DNA of 64,000 bases from Anaerocolumna xylanovorans DSM 12503 (GTDB taxonomy: Bacteria; Bacillota; Clostridia; Lachnospirales; Lachnospiraceae). The translations under genes were made by a program, and so were the position numbers. Of this stretch, positions 34,686 through 43,066 are shown piece by piece; the stretch's first letter is position 1; each line of letters starts with the position of its first letter. The stretch is taken from assembly GCF_900143645.1 (NCBI RefSeq), contig NZ_FRFD01000007.1, positions 265,448 through 329,447 of the forward strand. Reading direction: 5' to 3'. The notes below the pieces were generated by a model. It was not told where the DNA came from and searched no databases. It was given only the letters and a program-made list of their open reading frames with translations.

Positions 34686-35042
34686 CTAGTCAATGACTCT
34701 TACGCCTTCGACGAAAATATTGATTTTAACCACTTCCATACCGGTAAATTCTTCTACCTTATATTTGACATTACTGATTAAGTTCTCAGCTACCGCAGAG
34801 ATACTTACTCCGTAAGATACAATGATATGCAAATCAATAATTATTTTATTATCTTCCAGCAAAATGTTCACACCATGCTTCAGACTTTCCCGTTTAAGAA
34901 GCTTTACAAGACCATCTTTCATATTGACCGATGCCATACCTATAACGCCAAAGCACTCAACCGCTGATGAGCCTGCGTATTTGGCCAGCACATCATTATC
35001 TATTGATACTTCACCAATTTTTGTATTCACGTGTCCCTTCAT
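34686..35042 (-). CDS. Asp23/Gls24 family protein (YloU)
   Basis: The 118-aa protein begins MKGHVNTKIGEVSIDNDVLA and has the Asp23 pattern VECFGVIGMASVN followed by IIIDLHIIVSYGVSISAVAE. Asp23-type proteins are small, abundant and associated with the envelope; YloU is regularly found ahead of fakA and was proposed to help fatty acid handling. It is the first gene of the yloU-fakA unit. Confidence 0.93.
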   Translation of the reverse strand: MKGHVNTKIGEVSIDNDVLAKYAGSSAVECFGVIGMASVNMKDGLVKLLKRESLKHGVNILLEDNKIIIDLHIIVSYGVSISAVAENLISNVKYKVEEFTGMEVVKINIFVEGVRVID

Positions 35043-35334
35043 AGGAATCCTCCATTCTATTAATATTAACTATGACGAATCTACCCGAAAAGTATATGCT
35101 GACGGTATTGTTAACGTCCCTAGGTTTCCATTCCTTTCTATTATAACCTTTTTTTATATAAAATGGAATACTAATTTTGTTCTTACGGCATTATGTATGC
35201 TTTTTATATTATTCCATATTTTTTTCTATTTATAATATAAAGAAAAAATATTCTGCATATATTGTTTAGTAAGAAACCACATATCCGTTTTTACCAGCCC
35301 AGTTCCTTACCTTCCCTGTAAAAGAGGTTTGCCT
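35043..35334. other. Intergenic stretch between yloU and a small membrane protein
   Basis: This A/T-rich stretch is divergent promoter space. On the minus strand GGTTATAATAG at about 35140-35150 is a plausible -10 region for yloU, with no clear -35. I see no gene or RNA in it. Confidence 0.4.
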
Positions 35335-35472
35335 ATGAAGAGATTAATCGGTTTTATCCTTTTCTGGATAGCTGTCGGTATGACAATTATGCTGTTTATC
35401 ACAAACGGCATCCTTGCCGTTTGCATTATTATCCTTCTCTTAGTTCTTGGATATAATCTATTTGCCTGCTGA
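35335..35472 (+). CDS. Small two-helix membrane protein
   Basis: This 45-aa ORF has AGAGG seven bases before its ATG and a strong hairpin after it. The product starts MKRLIGFILFWIAVGMTIML, a membrane helix; a short turn ITNG and a second helix ending LLVLGYNLFAC follow. Short proteins of this form recur in Clostridia as hypothetical genes. Function is unknown; an inner-membrane location is predicted. Confidence 0.72.
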   Translation: MKRLIGFILFWIAVGMTIMLFITNGILAVCIIILLLVLGYNLFAC

Positions 35473-35498
35473 CAGTATTAACAGCTATTATAATAGAC

Positions 35499-35534
35499 AA
35501 AAATAAGTCTGCCACAATCAGGCAGACTTATTTT
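35499..35534. terminator. Bidirectional terminator
   Basis: A 14-bp stem AAAATAAGTCTGCC with GGCAGACTTATTTT lies between the small plus-strand gene and the converging rpmB, with T/A runs on both sides. Confidence 0.85.
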
Positions 35535-35604
35535 GCTTTGCCATCCATAATTCCGTACAAAAAACCAGAACCACCGGCTCACCGATGGTCCTGATCATAA
35601 ATGA

Positions 35605-35790
35605 TTATGCACGTTCCACTTTACCTGATCTAAGACATGAAGTACATACATAAGTTTTCTTTGCTGCACCGTTAACCAGAATCTTAACAGACTTCACATT
35701 TGCCTTCCACATCTTGTTTGATCTTCTATGAGAATGACTCACAGCATTTCCAAAGTGAGCACTTTTTTCACAAATTGCACATTTAGCCAT
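35605..35790 (-). CDS. rpmB: 50S ribosomal protein L28
   Basis: The start is set at the ATG at 35788-35790 (GGGAGG upstream), giving 61 aa: MAKCAICEKSAHFGN is the zinc-type L28 N-terminus, with the second Cys pair in YVCTSCLRSGKV. It is a structural protein of the large subunit. It is monocistronic, divergent from nothing close, and opposite the yloU-fakA unit as commonly seen in Clostridia. Confidence 0.97.
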   Translation of the reverse strand: MAKCAICEKSAHFGNAVSHSHRRSNKMWKANVKSVKILVNGAAKKTYVCTSCLRSGKVERA

Positions 35791-35880
35791 TAAAAGCACC
35801 TCCCTAGGTATATTCTAAGTCTTTCGACCTGCAAACAAAACTATTGTAACAGATGAAGGGGTATATTGCAAGAAAAACTT

Positions 35881-36285
35881 TTAAATCTTTGACTGTCTTT
35901 TTAACGCTTCATCCACCTTATCCGATACATCTTCCGGTTTCTCGGGCTTATCCTTCTTGAATTTATTCAGTACATCCGGCACCATATCCAGTATCTTCGT
36001 TACATTGTCCTGATTCTTCACATTCACAAGGCGTGTAGAGCCATTTTGAATTACCAGCACTGCACTTGGAGTTATCTTACCACCCATACCGCCGCCTGCG
36101 TTATTCTTGCCTGTATCTTTTGAAAATGCCCCCGCGCCAACGCCAAAGCTTACATCTACCAAAGGCAGAATAATCGTACCATCCTCGAATTTTACAGCAT
36201 CACCAACTACAGTTTTTGTAGTAATAAAATTATCCATTCCTTTAAACAATGACTCCACGGTGTTATTAAAGCTATTGTCTGCCAT
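35881..36285 (-). CDS. gerW: GerW/YtfJ family spore protein
   Basis: The 134-aa protein has the family core TKTVVGDAVKFEDGTIILPL, a Gly-rich segment (GGGMGGKITPSAVLVI) and a charged tail. YtfJ in Bacillus is made in the forespore under sigma-F and needed for normal germination. Its ATG overlaps the stop of the DUF2953 gene by one base (TAATG), so the two are coupled, matching the ytfI-ytfJ order of Bacillus. Confidence 0.93.
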   Translation of the reverse strand: MADNSFNNTVESLFKGMDNFITTKTVVGDAVKFEDGTIILPLVDVSFGVGAGAFSKDTGKNNAGGGMGGKITPSAVLVIQNGSTRLVNVKNQDNVTKILDMVPDVLNKFKKDKPEKPEDVSDKVDEALKRQSKI

Positions 36286-37403
36286 TAGAATTCCTCCTTT
36301 AATGTTTGAAAGTTATTAATCAGAGCCCTTATATTCCGGTTACGTATTACCTTAATCCCAATAATGAGCAGAAATACTGACCTAATTCTTCCCCTGCAAT
36401 AAAAATTTCCCTTTAAGACCTTTTCATCAAAATCAGGAATTACCTGCACGGAATTTTTATACATCCCCATAAAAGCCGCTGCCACACCAAGAAGCTGGCC
36501 GGTAGAGCAGGGATCTCCAGTCCCAAACTCTATATATGCCTTGATTTTCCTCGGCCTTATATGTCTTAATATACCCTTTAGGCTGTCAAATCCATATCTC
36601 AATCCCAGCTTATTATTTTCATTCTGAAAAAATAAGCGAATCCGGTTATATTTTTCATGAATTTCCGAAAAACCTAAGCGGATACTTTTTAACTTTTCCT
36701 TTATACCGGCAAAGAAAGCTTTGAACTTATCCCATAGCCGCTTTATACCGCTGCTGATATTTTCAAGGAAATGGACTATGCCTTTTTTCGGTTCATCCGG
36801 ATTTTTCTCCTCTACGGGCGTACTTTCTGTCGGTTTCTTAAGCTCCTTTACCTTCACTTCAGCCTTCGCTCCGTCTTCCACGCCGCTTACTGCTTCAGAC
36901 GCCGCTTTTGTAATCCTTACAATTTCTGTCCGTGCAGTTGTCTCTGCTTTTTCCCCTGTACGCACCTCTTGGCTATGTTTTATATCCGGCTGTATTATAT
37001 CTGCTGCCTTCTCTTTTTTCTTTATCCCGGGCTTTGTTTTTTCCTTCTTCCCTCTGAATAAAGACAGCCTGACTTCTTTTTTTTCTTCCTTCTTCTTAGA
37101 ACTGTCAAATATTATTCTTCCAAAAATCCGTAATCTCATTCGGAAATTCAAATCCCGGTCATTTTCTTCTTTCGATATTTCCGAGATCTCAATATTTCCC
37201 TTACCGTATTCGGCTGTAAGAGTTACTATCCTTAAAAGCCATGTTATTCTTGCATCTGCCTTAAAATCCTCTTCATACTCTGCCTTTAGCTTATAACGTA
37301 CGGGAACAAACAATACGATCAAAACAAGTGCAATTAGTAATCCCAAGACAGAAGCAAGAATTATCCCTATTATTTTTAAAATCAGTAAAACAATTTGGAT
37401 CAT
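36285..37403 (-). CDS. DUF2953 membrane-anchored protein
   Basis: The start is set at the ATG at 37401-37403 (GGAGG ten bases upstream), giving 372 aa; a further ten residues are open. An N-terminal membrane helix (IIGIILASVLGLLIALVLIV) leads to VPVRYKLKAEYEEDFKADAR, a variable Lys/Glu-rich linker (about 130-230) and the C-terminal DUF2953 part with YIEFGTGDPCSTGQLLGVAA. The family is sporulation-linked through its pairing with ytfJ. The molecular role is unknown. Confidence 0.88.
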   Translation of the reverse strand: MIQIVLLILKIIGIILASVLGLLIALVLIVLFVPVRYKLKAEYEEDFKADARITWLLRIVTLTAEYGKGNIEISEISKEENDRDLNFRMRLRIFGRIIFDSSKKKEEKKEVRLSLFRGKKEKTKPGIKKKEKAADIIQPDIKHSQEVRTGEKAETTARTEIVRITKAASEAVSGVEDGAKAEVKVKELKKPTESTPVEEKNPDEPKKGIVHFLENISSGIKRLWDKFKAFFAGIKEKLKSIRLGFSEIHEKYNRIRLFFQNENNKLGLRYGFDSLKGILRHIRPRKIKAYIEFGTGDPCSTGQLLGVAAAFMGMYKNSVQVIPDFDEKVLKGNFYCRGRIRSVFLLIIGIKVIRNRNIRALINNFQTLKEEF

Positions 37404-37448
37404 ATATTCTCGGATCCTCCTGTGAAAACTCATTTGGCACTTAATAAG

Positions 37449-37754
37449 CTAAAAATATTCCTTTACCGAAAAGCCGCCGGTTTCCCTGTATATTTCTTCT
37501 ATCATGACCCGAACCAGTTCTCTTGCTTCGCTTTTAGAACCGGCAAGTCCGATAATATGGATTTCTTTCTTTTGGTAATAAGGAAAACTAAGCTCATTGG
37601 CACTTATTATATCCAGCAGATTATCCGGATTAGAAGCATAGGTTATGCAAAAAATTGCATAGGTTAATTTACCGCTCTCTACGGATTTCATAACCTTCTC
37701 TTTCCTGCCTTCAATGCTTTCTCCCAAATAGAGCTTGTCCGCCCACCTTATCAT
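37449..37754 (-). CDS. Hypothetical protein, 101 aa
   Basis: This soluble protein (MIRWADKLYLGESIEGRKEK at the start, ETGGFSVKEYF at the end) has an alternating beta/alpha pattern with no motif I recognise. GAGG lies before the ATG. It probably shares a transcript with DUF2953 and gerW, 45 bases downstream. A partial copy of the intergenic repeat family overlaps its ribosome site. Confidence 0.7.
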   Translation of the reverse strand: MIRWADKLYLGESIEGRKEKVMKSVESGKLTYAIFCITYASNPDNLLDIISANELSFPYYQKKEIHIIGLAGSKSEARELVRVMIEEIYRETGGFSVKEYF

Positions 37755-37756
37755 AA

Positions 37757-37793
37757 CATCCTCTTTCCTGCATACCGCATGCCTGCGATACTA
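37757..37793. repeat. Partial two-palindrome element, copy D
   Basis: The string CCTCTTTCCTGCATACCGCA followed by TGCCTGCGATACT aligns with copy B' before coaD (CCTCTTTCGTGTATATCGCA, then GGCCTGCCTGCGATACT) with a four-base deletion and a few substitutions. The second palindrome is absent. It abuts the ribosome site of the 101-aa gene. Confidence 0.6.
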
Positions 37794-37869
37794 TTCTCCT
37801 CTATTGGTTTATATTGGAATAATCCGCTAACGTGTACATTATACCACAGATGGAATGGAAAAATACAGA

Positions 37870-39321
37870 CTAATTATCAAAAAATGACTCTATTATACGA
37901 ATGCAGGCCGTCTTTTCTGCCTTATCCTGGCACTGCTCCAGGCTATTTGCAATATATTCTTTAATTTCTGCCTGGTCTTGAAAGAAGACCGGCAGCTTAC
38001 TTAAGGTATTTGCCATAACAGCTCTTGTTACAGCTCTTTCATTTTCAGAGAACAGGCGGGATAATTCACTTAGTACCTCATCCTGGGTTTTTACGATATC
38101 TTCCTCATCAACCTTTTCTTTATTATCTATTTTATCAAGATCGATAAACAAACTGCTGGAAAGAAGTTTCTCCGATAACAATACGCTGTTAAATACCGGC
38201 CCAAGCATCAGACTCTCAATGAAGCCCTGGTAACGTCCCTTAATTTCGGGAAGATAGGCTTCAATCTTACTTACTTCTTCAATTAATATCTCCTGCTTTC
38301 CCTCCGTGTAGGATAACTTCTTTTCTACCTCTTCACCAAGAGGCAGAAATTCCCCTGTCAGGAATTGTTTATTTATATCACTGATAATTTCCCTGAGCTT
38401 ATCCATTTCCTGGGGAAGGATCAGGTATTTCATTTCTTCCTTCAGATTCTCAAGTTTATATCCGCCTTCCATATAAACATAGGGAGAAGATAAGAGCATT
38501 ACATACAGATTATTAATGCACTCCTGCAAACCAAAGTAAAAATCTACCCTTGTATTAACATAAGAAGCCGATATTTCAAGAAGCTTTGTAAGCTCCTCAT
38601 AACGTTCCTTTGTAATTTCCTTATAATTCTCATTGGTAAAATCTTTTCTAAGGTTTATAAGATAAGGATAATCCTTCATTTCGTCCGCATCATAGAGCAT
38701 GGAGCAGGTCTTAATCATATATAGGAAGCTTTCCAAAGAGCTCATATCCCCATCCTTATAAAGGGAGATACTGCTTTTTATAAGCTCAAAATATTTCTGC
38801 TTGGTCATCCTTATGGGAAGCTGTCCCAAAACCTCTTTAATCTTACCATTAACCACGACATTATCTTTGGTATCAAAGATATAAGCAAGGGCCTTTTTAA
38901 CAAACTCCTCCCTAGAAGGCTCCTCCCCTGCATCCTTAAAACGGTATTCAATACGATTTAAGACATACTCATACACCTGGAAGATATCTGTATAGGCAGT
39001 AAGAACCTGCATTTTTTTAATGCAGCTGTTACGAAGCGCATTTAATTTAACGATTCCTTCCTCTGTCTTGCTTCCAGCCTCACCATCCAGAAAATATTCC
39101 TTTAAGAGTTCATTGAATTCTTTTAAAGATTCCTCTTCCTCAAAGCCACTCGGGAAGGTTTCTGCAAAATATTCATAAAAAGTATAATAATGTATGGTAA
39201 ACTTAACCTCCGCATACTGACTGTAAAGGTTAACCAGGTGGTTGATAAATACGGGCAGGTTTCTGTCAAGCTCTTGTTCCTTCTCAATTTCCGTACAAAC
39301 TGCCCTTAAGTGCTTATTCAT
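37870..39321 (-). CDS. Hypothetical protein, 483 aa, helical
   Basis: This acidic, mostly helical soluble protein starts MNKHLRAVCTEIEKEQELDR and has no signal peptide, membrane segment or catalytic motif that I can name. The last 100 residues (VLSELSRLFSENERAVTRAV, then MANTLSKLPVFF) look like helical repeats. AGGAGG precedes the ATG. It lies 13 bases after the esterase gene and is probably co-transcribed with it. It is likely a lineage-specific protein; I do not assign a function. Confidence 0.75.
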   Translation of the reverse strand: MNKHLRAVCTEIEKEQELDRNLPVFINHLVNLYSQYAEVKFTIHYYTFYEYFAETFPSGFEEEESLKEFNELLKEYFLDGEAGSKTEEGIVKLNALRNSCIKKMQVLTAYTDIFQVYEYVLNRIEYRFKDAGEEPSREEFVKKALAYIFDTKDNVVVNGKIKEVLGQLPIRMTKQKYFELIKSSISLYKDGDMSSLESFLYMIKTCSMLYDADEMKDYPYLINLRKDFTNENYKEITKERYEELTKLLEISASYVNTRVDFYFGLQECINNLYVMLLSSPYVYMEGGYKLENLKEEMKYLILPQEMDKLREIISDINKQFLTGEFLPLGEEVEKKLSYTEGKQEILIEEVSKIEAYLPEIKGRYQGFIESLMLGPVFNSVLLSEKLLSSSLFIDLDKIDNKEKVDEEDIVKTQDEVLSELSRLFSENERAVTRAVMANTLSKLPVFFQDQAEIKEYIANSLEQCQDKAEKTACIRIIESFFDN

Positions 39322-39334
39322 AAAAAAGTTCCTC

Positions 39335-40135
39335 CTAAATTCCGTTATTCCTGTTTTTCACAATCCATTCCAATACACTTTGAATCTTTTCATCCCAGTA
39401 TTTCCACTGGTGGTCTCCCGGCGATTCCTCATAGGTTAAATCATATGAAAGCTTTGTAAGATGCTCTTTCATACGTACATTATGGTCATAGAGAAAATCC
39501 TCCGTACCGCACCACATATAGATCTTGGGAAGAGGCTTTCCGGATTCTTTCAGTCTTTTTGCCTCTGCAAACAAATCATTTGTACTGCCTTCTACCCTTT
39601 CTAACGGTCCAAAGATTCCCTGCCAGTAATGCTTTTCTTCTTCCTCCGTGATATTCTTGCAAATGGATGCCACGTCCAGTCCGCCGGAAAGAGAGGCAGC
39701 CATTCCAAAGGTTTCAGAAGCCGAAAGCCCAAGCTTTAATGCACCGTAGCCTCCCATAGACAGGCCTGCCACAAAGGTATCTTCTCTTCTATCGGATAGA
39801 TTGGCAAAGAAAGAACGGCAGATTTCGGGCAGTTCCTTTGAGATAAAGGCAAAGTAACGGTTTCCCCATGCCATATCCGTATACCAGGCAAGATGGGTTG
39901 TGGGCATAACAACGGCTATTCCCAAATCACTTACATAACGCTCAATAGAAGTCCTTCTTTGCCAGATTGTATGGTCATCACTCATTCCATGAAGCAGATA
40001 CAGGGTCGGGATTTTTCCCGGCACGCCTTTTCCTTCCATACCAATCTGCCCATTGGTCTGCTGGGGTAAAATCACATCCATTTGCATACACATACCTAAT
40101 ACGTCTGAAAAAAAATCAACATGTAATAACGCCAT
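39335..40135 (-). CDS. Alpha/beta-hydrolase esterase of the EstA/esterase D type
   Basis: The 266-aa protein has the oxyanion region LYLLHGMSDDHTIWQRRTSI, the nucleophile elbow GLSMGGYGALK (Ser near 125), an Asp in CGTEDFLYDHN and the final His in ESPGDHQWKYWD. This is the PF00756 esterase family, which includes tributyrin esterases, S-formylglutathione hydrolases and acetylxylan/feruloyl esterases. No signal peptide is visible, so a cytoplasmic carboxylesterase is likely. AGGAGG precedes the ATG. Confidence 0.92.
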   Translation of the reverse strand: MALLHVDFFSDVLGMCMQMDVILPQQTNGQIGMEGKGVPGKIPTLYLLHGMSDDHTIWQRRTSIERYVSDLGIAVVMPTTHLAWYTDMAWGNRYFAFISKELPEICRSFFANLSDRREDTFVAGLSMGGYGALKLGLSASETFGMAASLSGGLDVASICKNITEEEEKHYWQGIFGPLERVEGSTNDLFAEAKRLKESGKPLPKIYMWCGTEDFLYDHNVRMKEHLTKLSYDLTYEESPGDHQWKYWDEKIQSVLEWIVKNRNNGI

Positions 40136-40209
40136 AATTTCCTCCTAAGAAAACAGACAGATATCTGAGTTTATGCCTCATACCTGCCTGTCTTGTTTTT
40201 ATTTAAAAT

Positions 40210-41088
40210 TTAATGATTACTATTCTCCGGCTTTTTAACATGCTCATGTGTAAATAAGTGATCCATGCAATACTCATAGTTGCCGTCACACTTGGAACAG
40301 AACCTGAATTCCAGATTCTCATCATCTAACTCTGTTCTTCCGCAGATTGCACATTTATGACGCGTAATTTGCCTTCTTCCGTTGAAATCCACTACATTAT
40401 TGCCTTTTTCACCGCTTCTTACCTGACTCTTAAAGTTCCGCTTTCTCTTAACCTCATTCGGTGAAAACCTCTTATACTTTCTGCTGGAAAAGAAGTATAG
40501 CAAAAAATTGCCAAGGGCTATAACAATAGCAAATGCTATAAAATAATTTCCCGAAGCAATGGCTTTATATAGCTGCATTCCGAGAAACAGCACATCCAGA
40601 TAAGCCAAATATTTTATTTTTATAGGTATAATGAAGAAAAGCAGTATCTGAGTATTCGGATACAAAGTGGCAAAAGCTAAGAACATGGCATAATTGATAT
40701 AATCCATGCCAAGAGGTATGCTGACATTCGCAACCATATAATATACTACCACAGCCAGGACATTTAACAGCAAGCCGCTAAAATAGTAAAGGTTAAAACG
40801 AAAAGCTCCCCATGCATTCTCTAACGCCGAGCCAATCATATAATAAAAGTAAATTCCAATGGCAGCAAATAACATGTTATCAAACTGAGGCTGTATTAAA
40901 AAGGTGACTATTCTCCATACCTGTCCCTGCAGCAGCTTATCAATATCAAGCATTAAATACTGCTGATAGAACAGTGGATTTATCTGATTGATAATAAAAC
41001 CTGTAGCATAGAGAATCGATACATATAGCATCAGGTTATGGATTGCATATCTGCCGAACTTGCGTTCCAGCTTATTTAAAAAATTCAT
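40210..41088 (-). CDS. Rhomboid-like membrane protein without catalytic residues, with C-terminal zinc ribbon
   Basis: The 292-aa protein has about six membrane helices (residues 15-205) with the rhomboid/derlin-like segment GQVWRIVTFLIQPQFDNMLF and a GSALENAWG loop. The GxSG serine motif and the late His of active rhomboid proteases are not visible. A basic linker leads to a C-terminal zinc site CAICGRTELDDENLEFRFCS followed by KCDGNYEYCMDHLFTHEH. The family call is by pattern. It lies 23 bases downstream of corA. A chaperone or membrane quality-control role, by analogy with pseudoproteases, is speculation. Confidence 0.75.
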   Translation of the reverse strand: MNFLNKLERKFGRYAIHNLMLYVSILYATGFIINQINPLFYQQYLMLDIDKLLQGQVWRIVTFLIQPQFDNMLFAAIGIYFYYMIGSALENAWGAFRFNLYYFSGLLLNVLAVVVYYMVANVSIPLGMDYINYAMFLAFATLYPNTQILLFFIIPIKIKYLAYLDVLFLGMQLYKAIASGNYFIAFAIVIALGNFLLYFFSSRKYKRFSPNEVKRKRNFKSQVRSGEKGNNVVDFNGRRQITRHKCAICGRTELDDENLEFRFCSKCDGNYEYCMDHLFTHEHVKKPENSNH

Positions 41089-41111
41089 TCATTCACATCC
41101 TTTAATTATTC

Positions 41112-42047
41112 CTAAAACAGGTCTTTCTTGCGGAATACCATGGCAATACAAAAAGTCACAATCAAAGTAATAGCGATTATTATGCCAAATCCATAGTGTG
41201 CATGTTCAAAGGGTATCCCTTCTACGTTCATACCGAAAAAACTGGCAATCATTGTAGGTATGGACATAACAATGGTGACGGTTGCAAGAAACTTCATAAC
41301 GATATTCAGATTATTTGATATGACAGAAGCAAAAGCATCCATGGTTCCGCTTAAGATTCCGCTGTATATATTAGCCATCTCGATGGCCTGTTTATTCTCT
41401 ATGATGACATCCTCAAGCAGCTCTGTATCCTCAGGATATTGCTTTATACTGTCTATCTTTAACATCTTCTCTAATACCACTTCATTTGCCCGCAAAGAGG
41501 TGGTAAAGTACACCAGGCTTTTTTCCAGTTCCAAAAGGTCAATCAATTCACTGTTCTTTGTTGAGATATGCAATTTATGTTCGATCTGTTCGCTTCTTCT
41601 GTCAATAATCCTTAGGTACTGTAAGAATACACTGGCATTCTTATAAAGAATCTGGAGAATAAACCTCGTTTTCTTATAAGTATAAAAGTCTCTTACCCTG
41701 CCGTCCATAAAGCCTTTTAATACCTTGGTTTCTTCCAGGCATACCGTAATAATAAAATCCTTGGCCACAATAATAGCAAGAGGTATTGTAACATACCTGT
41801 CTTTGTCGTTTCTTTCTTCCATTGTAGGGATGTCCACCAAAATCAGGGTATAGTCATCCTCTACTTCAATTCTTGAGCGCTCCTCTTCATCCAGAGGTGC
41901 TCTTAAGTGGTCAATATCAATGTGGCAGTTTTCGGATATTTCAAGTAATTCCGTGGCTGATGGGTCCGTCATAACTACCCAGCATCCTGCCTCAATCGTA
42001 TCAAGATAATGTATTCCGTCCTCAAATGTCTTTAAAATCTCAATCAT
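41112..42047 (-). CDS. corA: CorA family divalent metal transporter
   Basis: The 311-aa protein has a soluble N-terminal funnel domain and two C-terminal membrane helices, with the signature GMN in ASFFGMNVEGIPFEHAHYGF (about 265). CorA proteins are pentameric channels for Mg2+, some carrying Co2+ or Ni2+. AGAAGGAG lies five bases before the ATG. A 181-base leader with a consensus promoter precedes it, suggesting RNA-level control. Confidence 0.94.
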   Translation of the reverse strand: MIEILKTFEDGIHYLDTIEAGCWVVMTDPSATELLEISENCHIDIDHLRAPLDEEERSRIEVEDDYTLILVDIPTMEERNDKDRYVTIPLAIIVAKDFIITVCLEETKVLKGFMDGRVRDFYTYKKTRFILQILYKNASVFLQYLRIIDRRSEQIEHKLHISTKNSELIDLLELEKSLVYFTTSLRANEVVLEKMLKIDSIKQYPEDTELLEDVIIENKQAIEMANIYSGILSGTMDAFASVISNNLNIVMKFLATVTIVMSIPTMIASFFGMNVEGIPFEHAHYGFGIIIAITLIVTFCIAMVFRKKDLF

Positions 42048-42228
42048 GATTCACTCCTTCTACTGCACGGCAAAGCAGAAGAAGTTTCAGACCTAAACTG
42101 CCCCGTACAGTGCGTTATTTTGTTTTAATCGTCGATACTCACAACTGGGTCCCGCTTCCATACGGTGCTTACGTCCTTTCTCTAAAATTGATGCCATTGG
42201 CATCCTTTGATTATCGTGATTTGGTGTC
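42048..42228 (-). promoter_or_regulatory. Long structured leader of corA, type unknown
   Basis: From the predicted start (about 42228) to the corA ATG there are 181 bases of leader. It contains a GATGCCAATGGCATC palindrome (42189-42203) and, just before the ribosome site, a large imperfect hairpin in which ACTGTACGGGGCAG pairs with CTGCTTTGCCGTGCAGT. No poly-U terminator is seen. It does not resemble the M-box or NiCo riboswitches as I remember them. Control of corA by metal or another ligand is an inference from the length and pairing. Confidence 0.5.
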
Positions 42229-42234
42229 CACTAC

Positions 42235-42263
42235 ATTATATGTTTTCTAACATTTAAAGTCAA
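42235..42263 (-). promoter_or_regulatory. corA promoter
   Basis: TTGACT at 42258-42263, a 17-bp spacer and TATAAT at 42235-42240. Confidence 0.85.
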
Positions 42264-42317
42264 ATAAAAATCTTGAAAAGAAAAATGAAAATTTTATATC
42301 CAAAACCAGCATCAAGA

Positions 42318-42369
42318 GAGCTGCTGCAAGATTGTTTTGTGTACGGATTTTTCTAAATTGCAGCAGCTC
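42318..42369 (-). terminator. Hairpin downstream of the LysM gene
   Basis: A perfect 12-bp stem (GAGCTGCTGCAA at 42318-42329, TTGCAGCAGCTC at 42358-42369) closes a 28-base loop. The T-run after it is weak on either strand, so it may stabilise the mRNA end as much as terminate. Confidence 0.6.
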
Positions 42370-42395
42370 CCATATTCTGTATCCCCTTAAACTCC

Positions 42396-42737
42396 TTATT
42401 CCGGTTCACTTGGAATATTTAACCTGGTACCCGGTAAAAGCATCATCTGACTTAAACTGTTATTTTTTAGCAAGTCTTCCGGAGTGATTTCAAACCTATC
42501 CAGTACTGATTGTACAGAATCTCCTTCTTCCACTACATACTCGAATACCTCATTCTGACTTGCCCCTACAATAACCGGAATACAGATCTCGTCTCCTACC
42601 TGAAGGTTATATATGTCTACAAAGGGATTAAGTCTCAAAATTAAAGGCAAGGGGACATTATTCTCTCTGCTGATGCTATATAGGGTGTCCCCCTGCTCAA
42701 TCACATAATTCATGCAACGGTATTCACTAAAGTTCAT
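42396..42737 (-). CDS. Double LysM domain protein
   Basis: The start is set at the ATG at 42735-42737 (GGAAGG upstream), giving 113 aa. Two LysM modules are visible: NYVIEQGDTLYSISRENNVP (about 10-55) and FEYVVEEGDSVQSVLDRFEI (about 65-108). There is no signal peptide or catalytic domain. LysM modules bind N-acetylglucosamine polymers such as peptidoglycan; in spore formers short cytoplasmic LysM proteins (SafA or SpoVID-like) attach to the developing coat or cortex. A spore role is an inference. Confidence 0.85.
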   Translation of the reverse strand: MNFSEYRCMNYVIEQGDTLYSISRENNVPLPLILRLNPFVDIYNLQVGDEICIPVIVGASQNEVFEYVVEEGDSVQSVLDRFEITPEDLLKNNSLSQMMLLPGTRLNIPSEPE

Positions 42738-42917
42738 GTTCCATCCTTCCACGCCCGTAACCTGATTGTCTGAATATTCACCGCAGGTCACAATAGGCTG
42801 CGTTTTGTTTCCTTATATTATATTAATGAGGACGGTTATTTGTTCCAGATATTGCTGTTATGTCCTTGGTATATCTCTATATTTTCCCAATTTAACCGGT
42901 AGAGTAAAATTCCAGTG

Positions 42918-42946
42918 TTGAACTTCCCATTTTTGTGTCGTATAAT
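42918..42946 (+). promoter_or_regulatory. Promoter of the giant activase gene
   Basis: TTGAAC at 42918-42923, a 17-bp spacer and TATAAT at 42941-42946. The predicted leader is about 113 bases and contains a 13-bp stem (42963-42975 with 43026-43038, one wobble pair) and a short alternative stem (43001-43006 with 43038-43043). Confidence 0.75.
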
Positions 42947-43066
42947 ATAGGTTATCGGAATTACGCTATAATATAGAAATATGAAAAGCAATTTCTATGG
43001 TTGTAATCATTTTATGTTCATCTCATATATTATAGTGTTACAATTCTTGTTAAGGAGGTAAGCCGT

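Noticed and set aside
42048..42228. corA leader as an M-box or NiCo riboswitch
   Set aside because: The conserved core sequences of these classes, as I remember them, are not present; kept as an unassigned leader.
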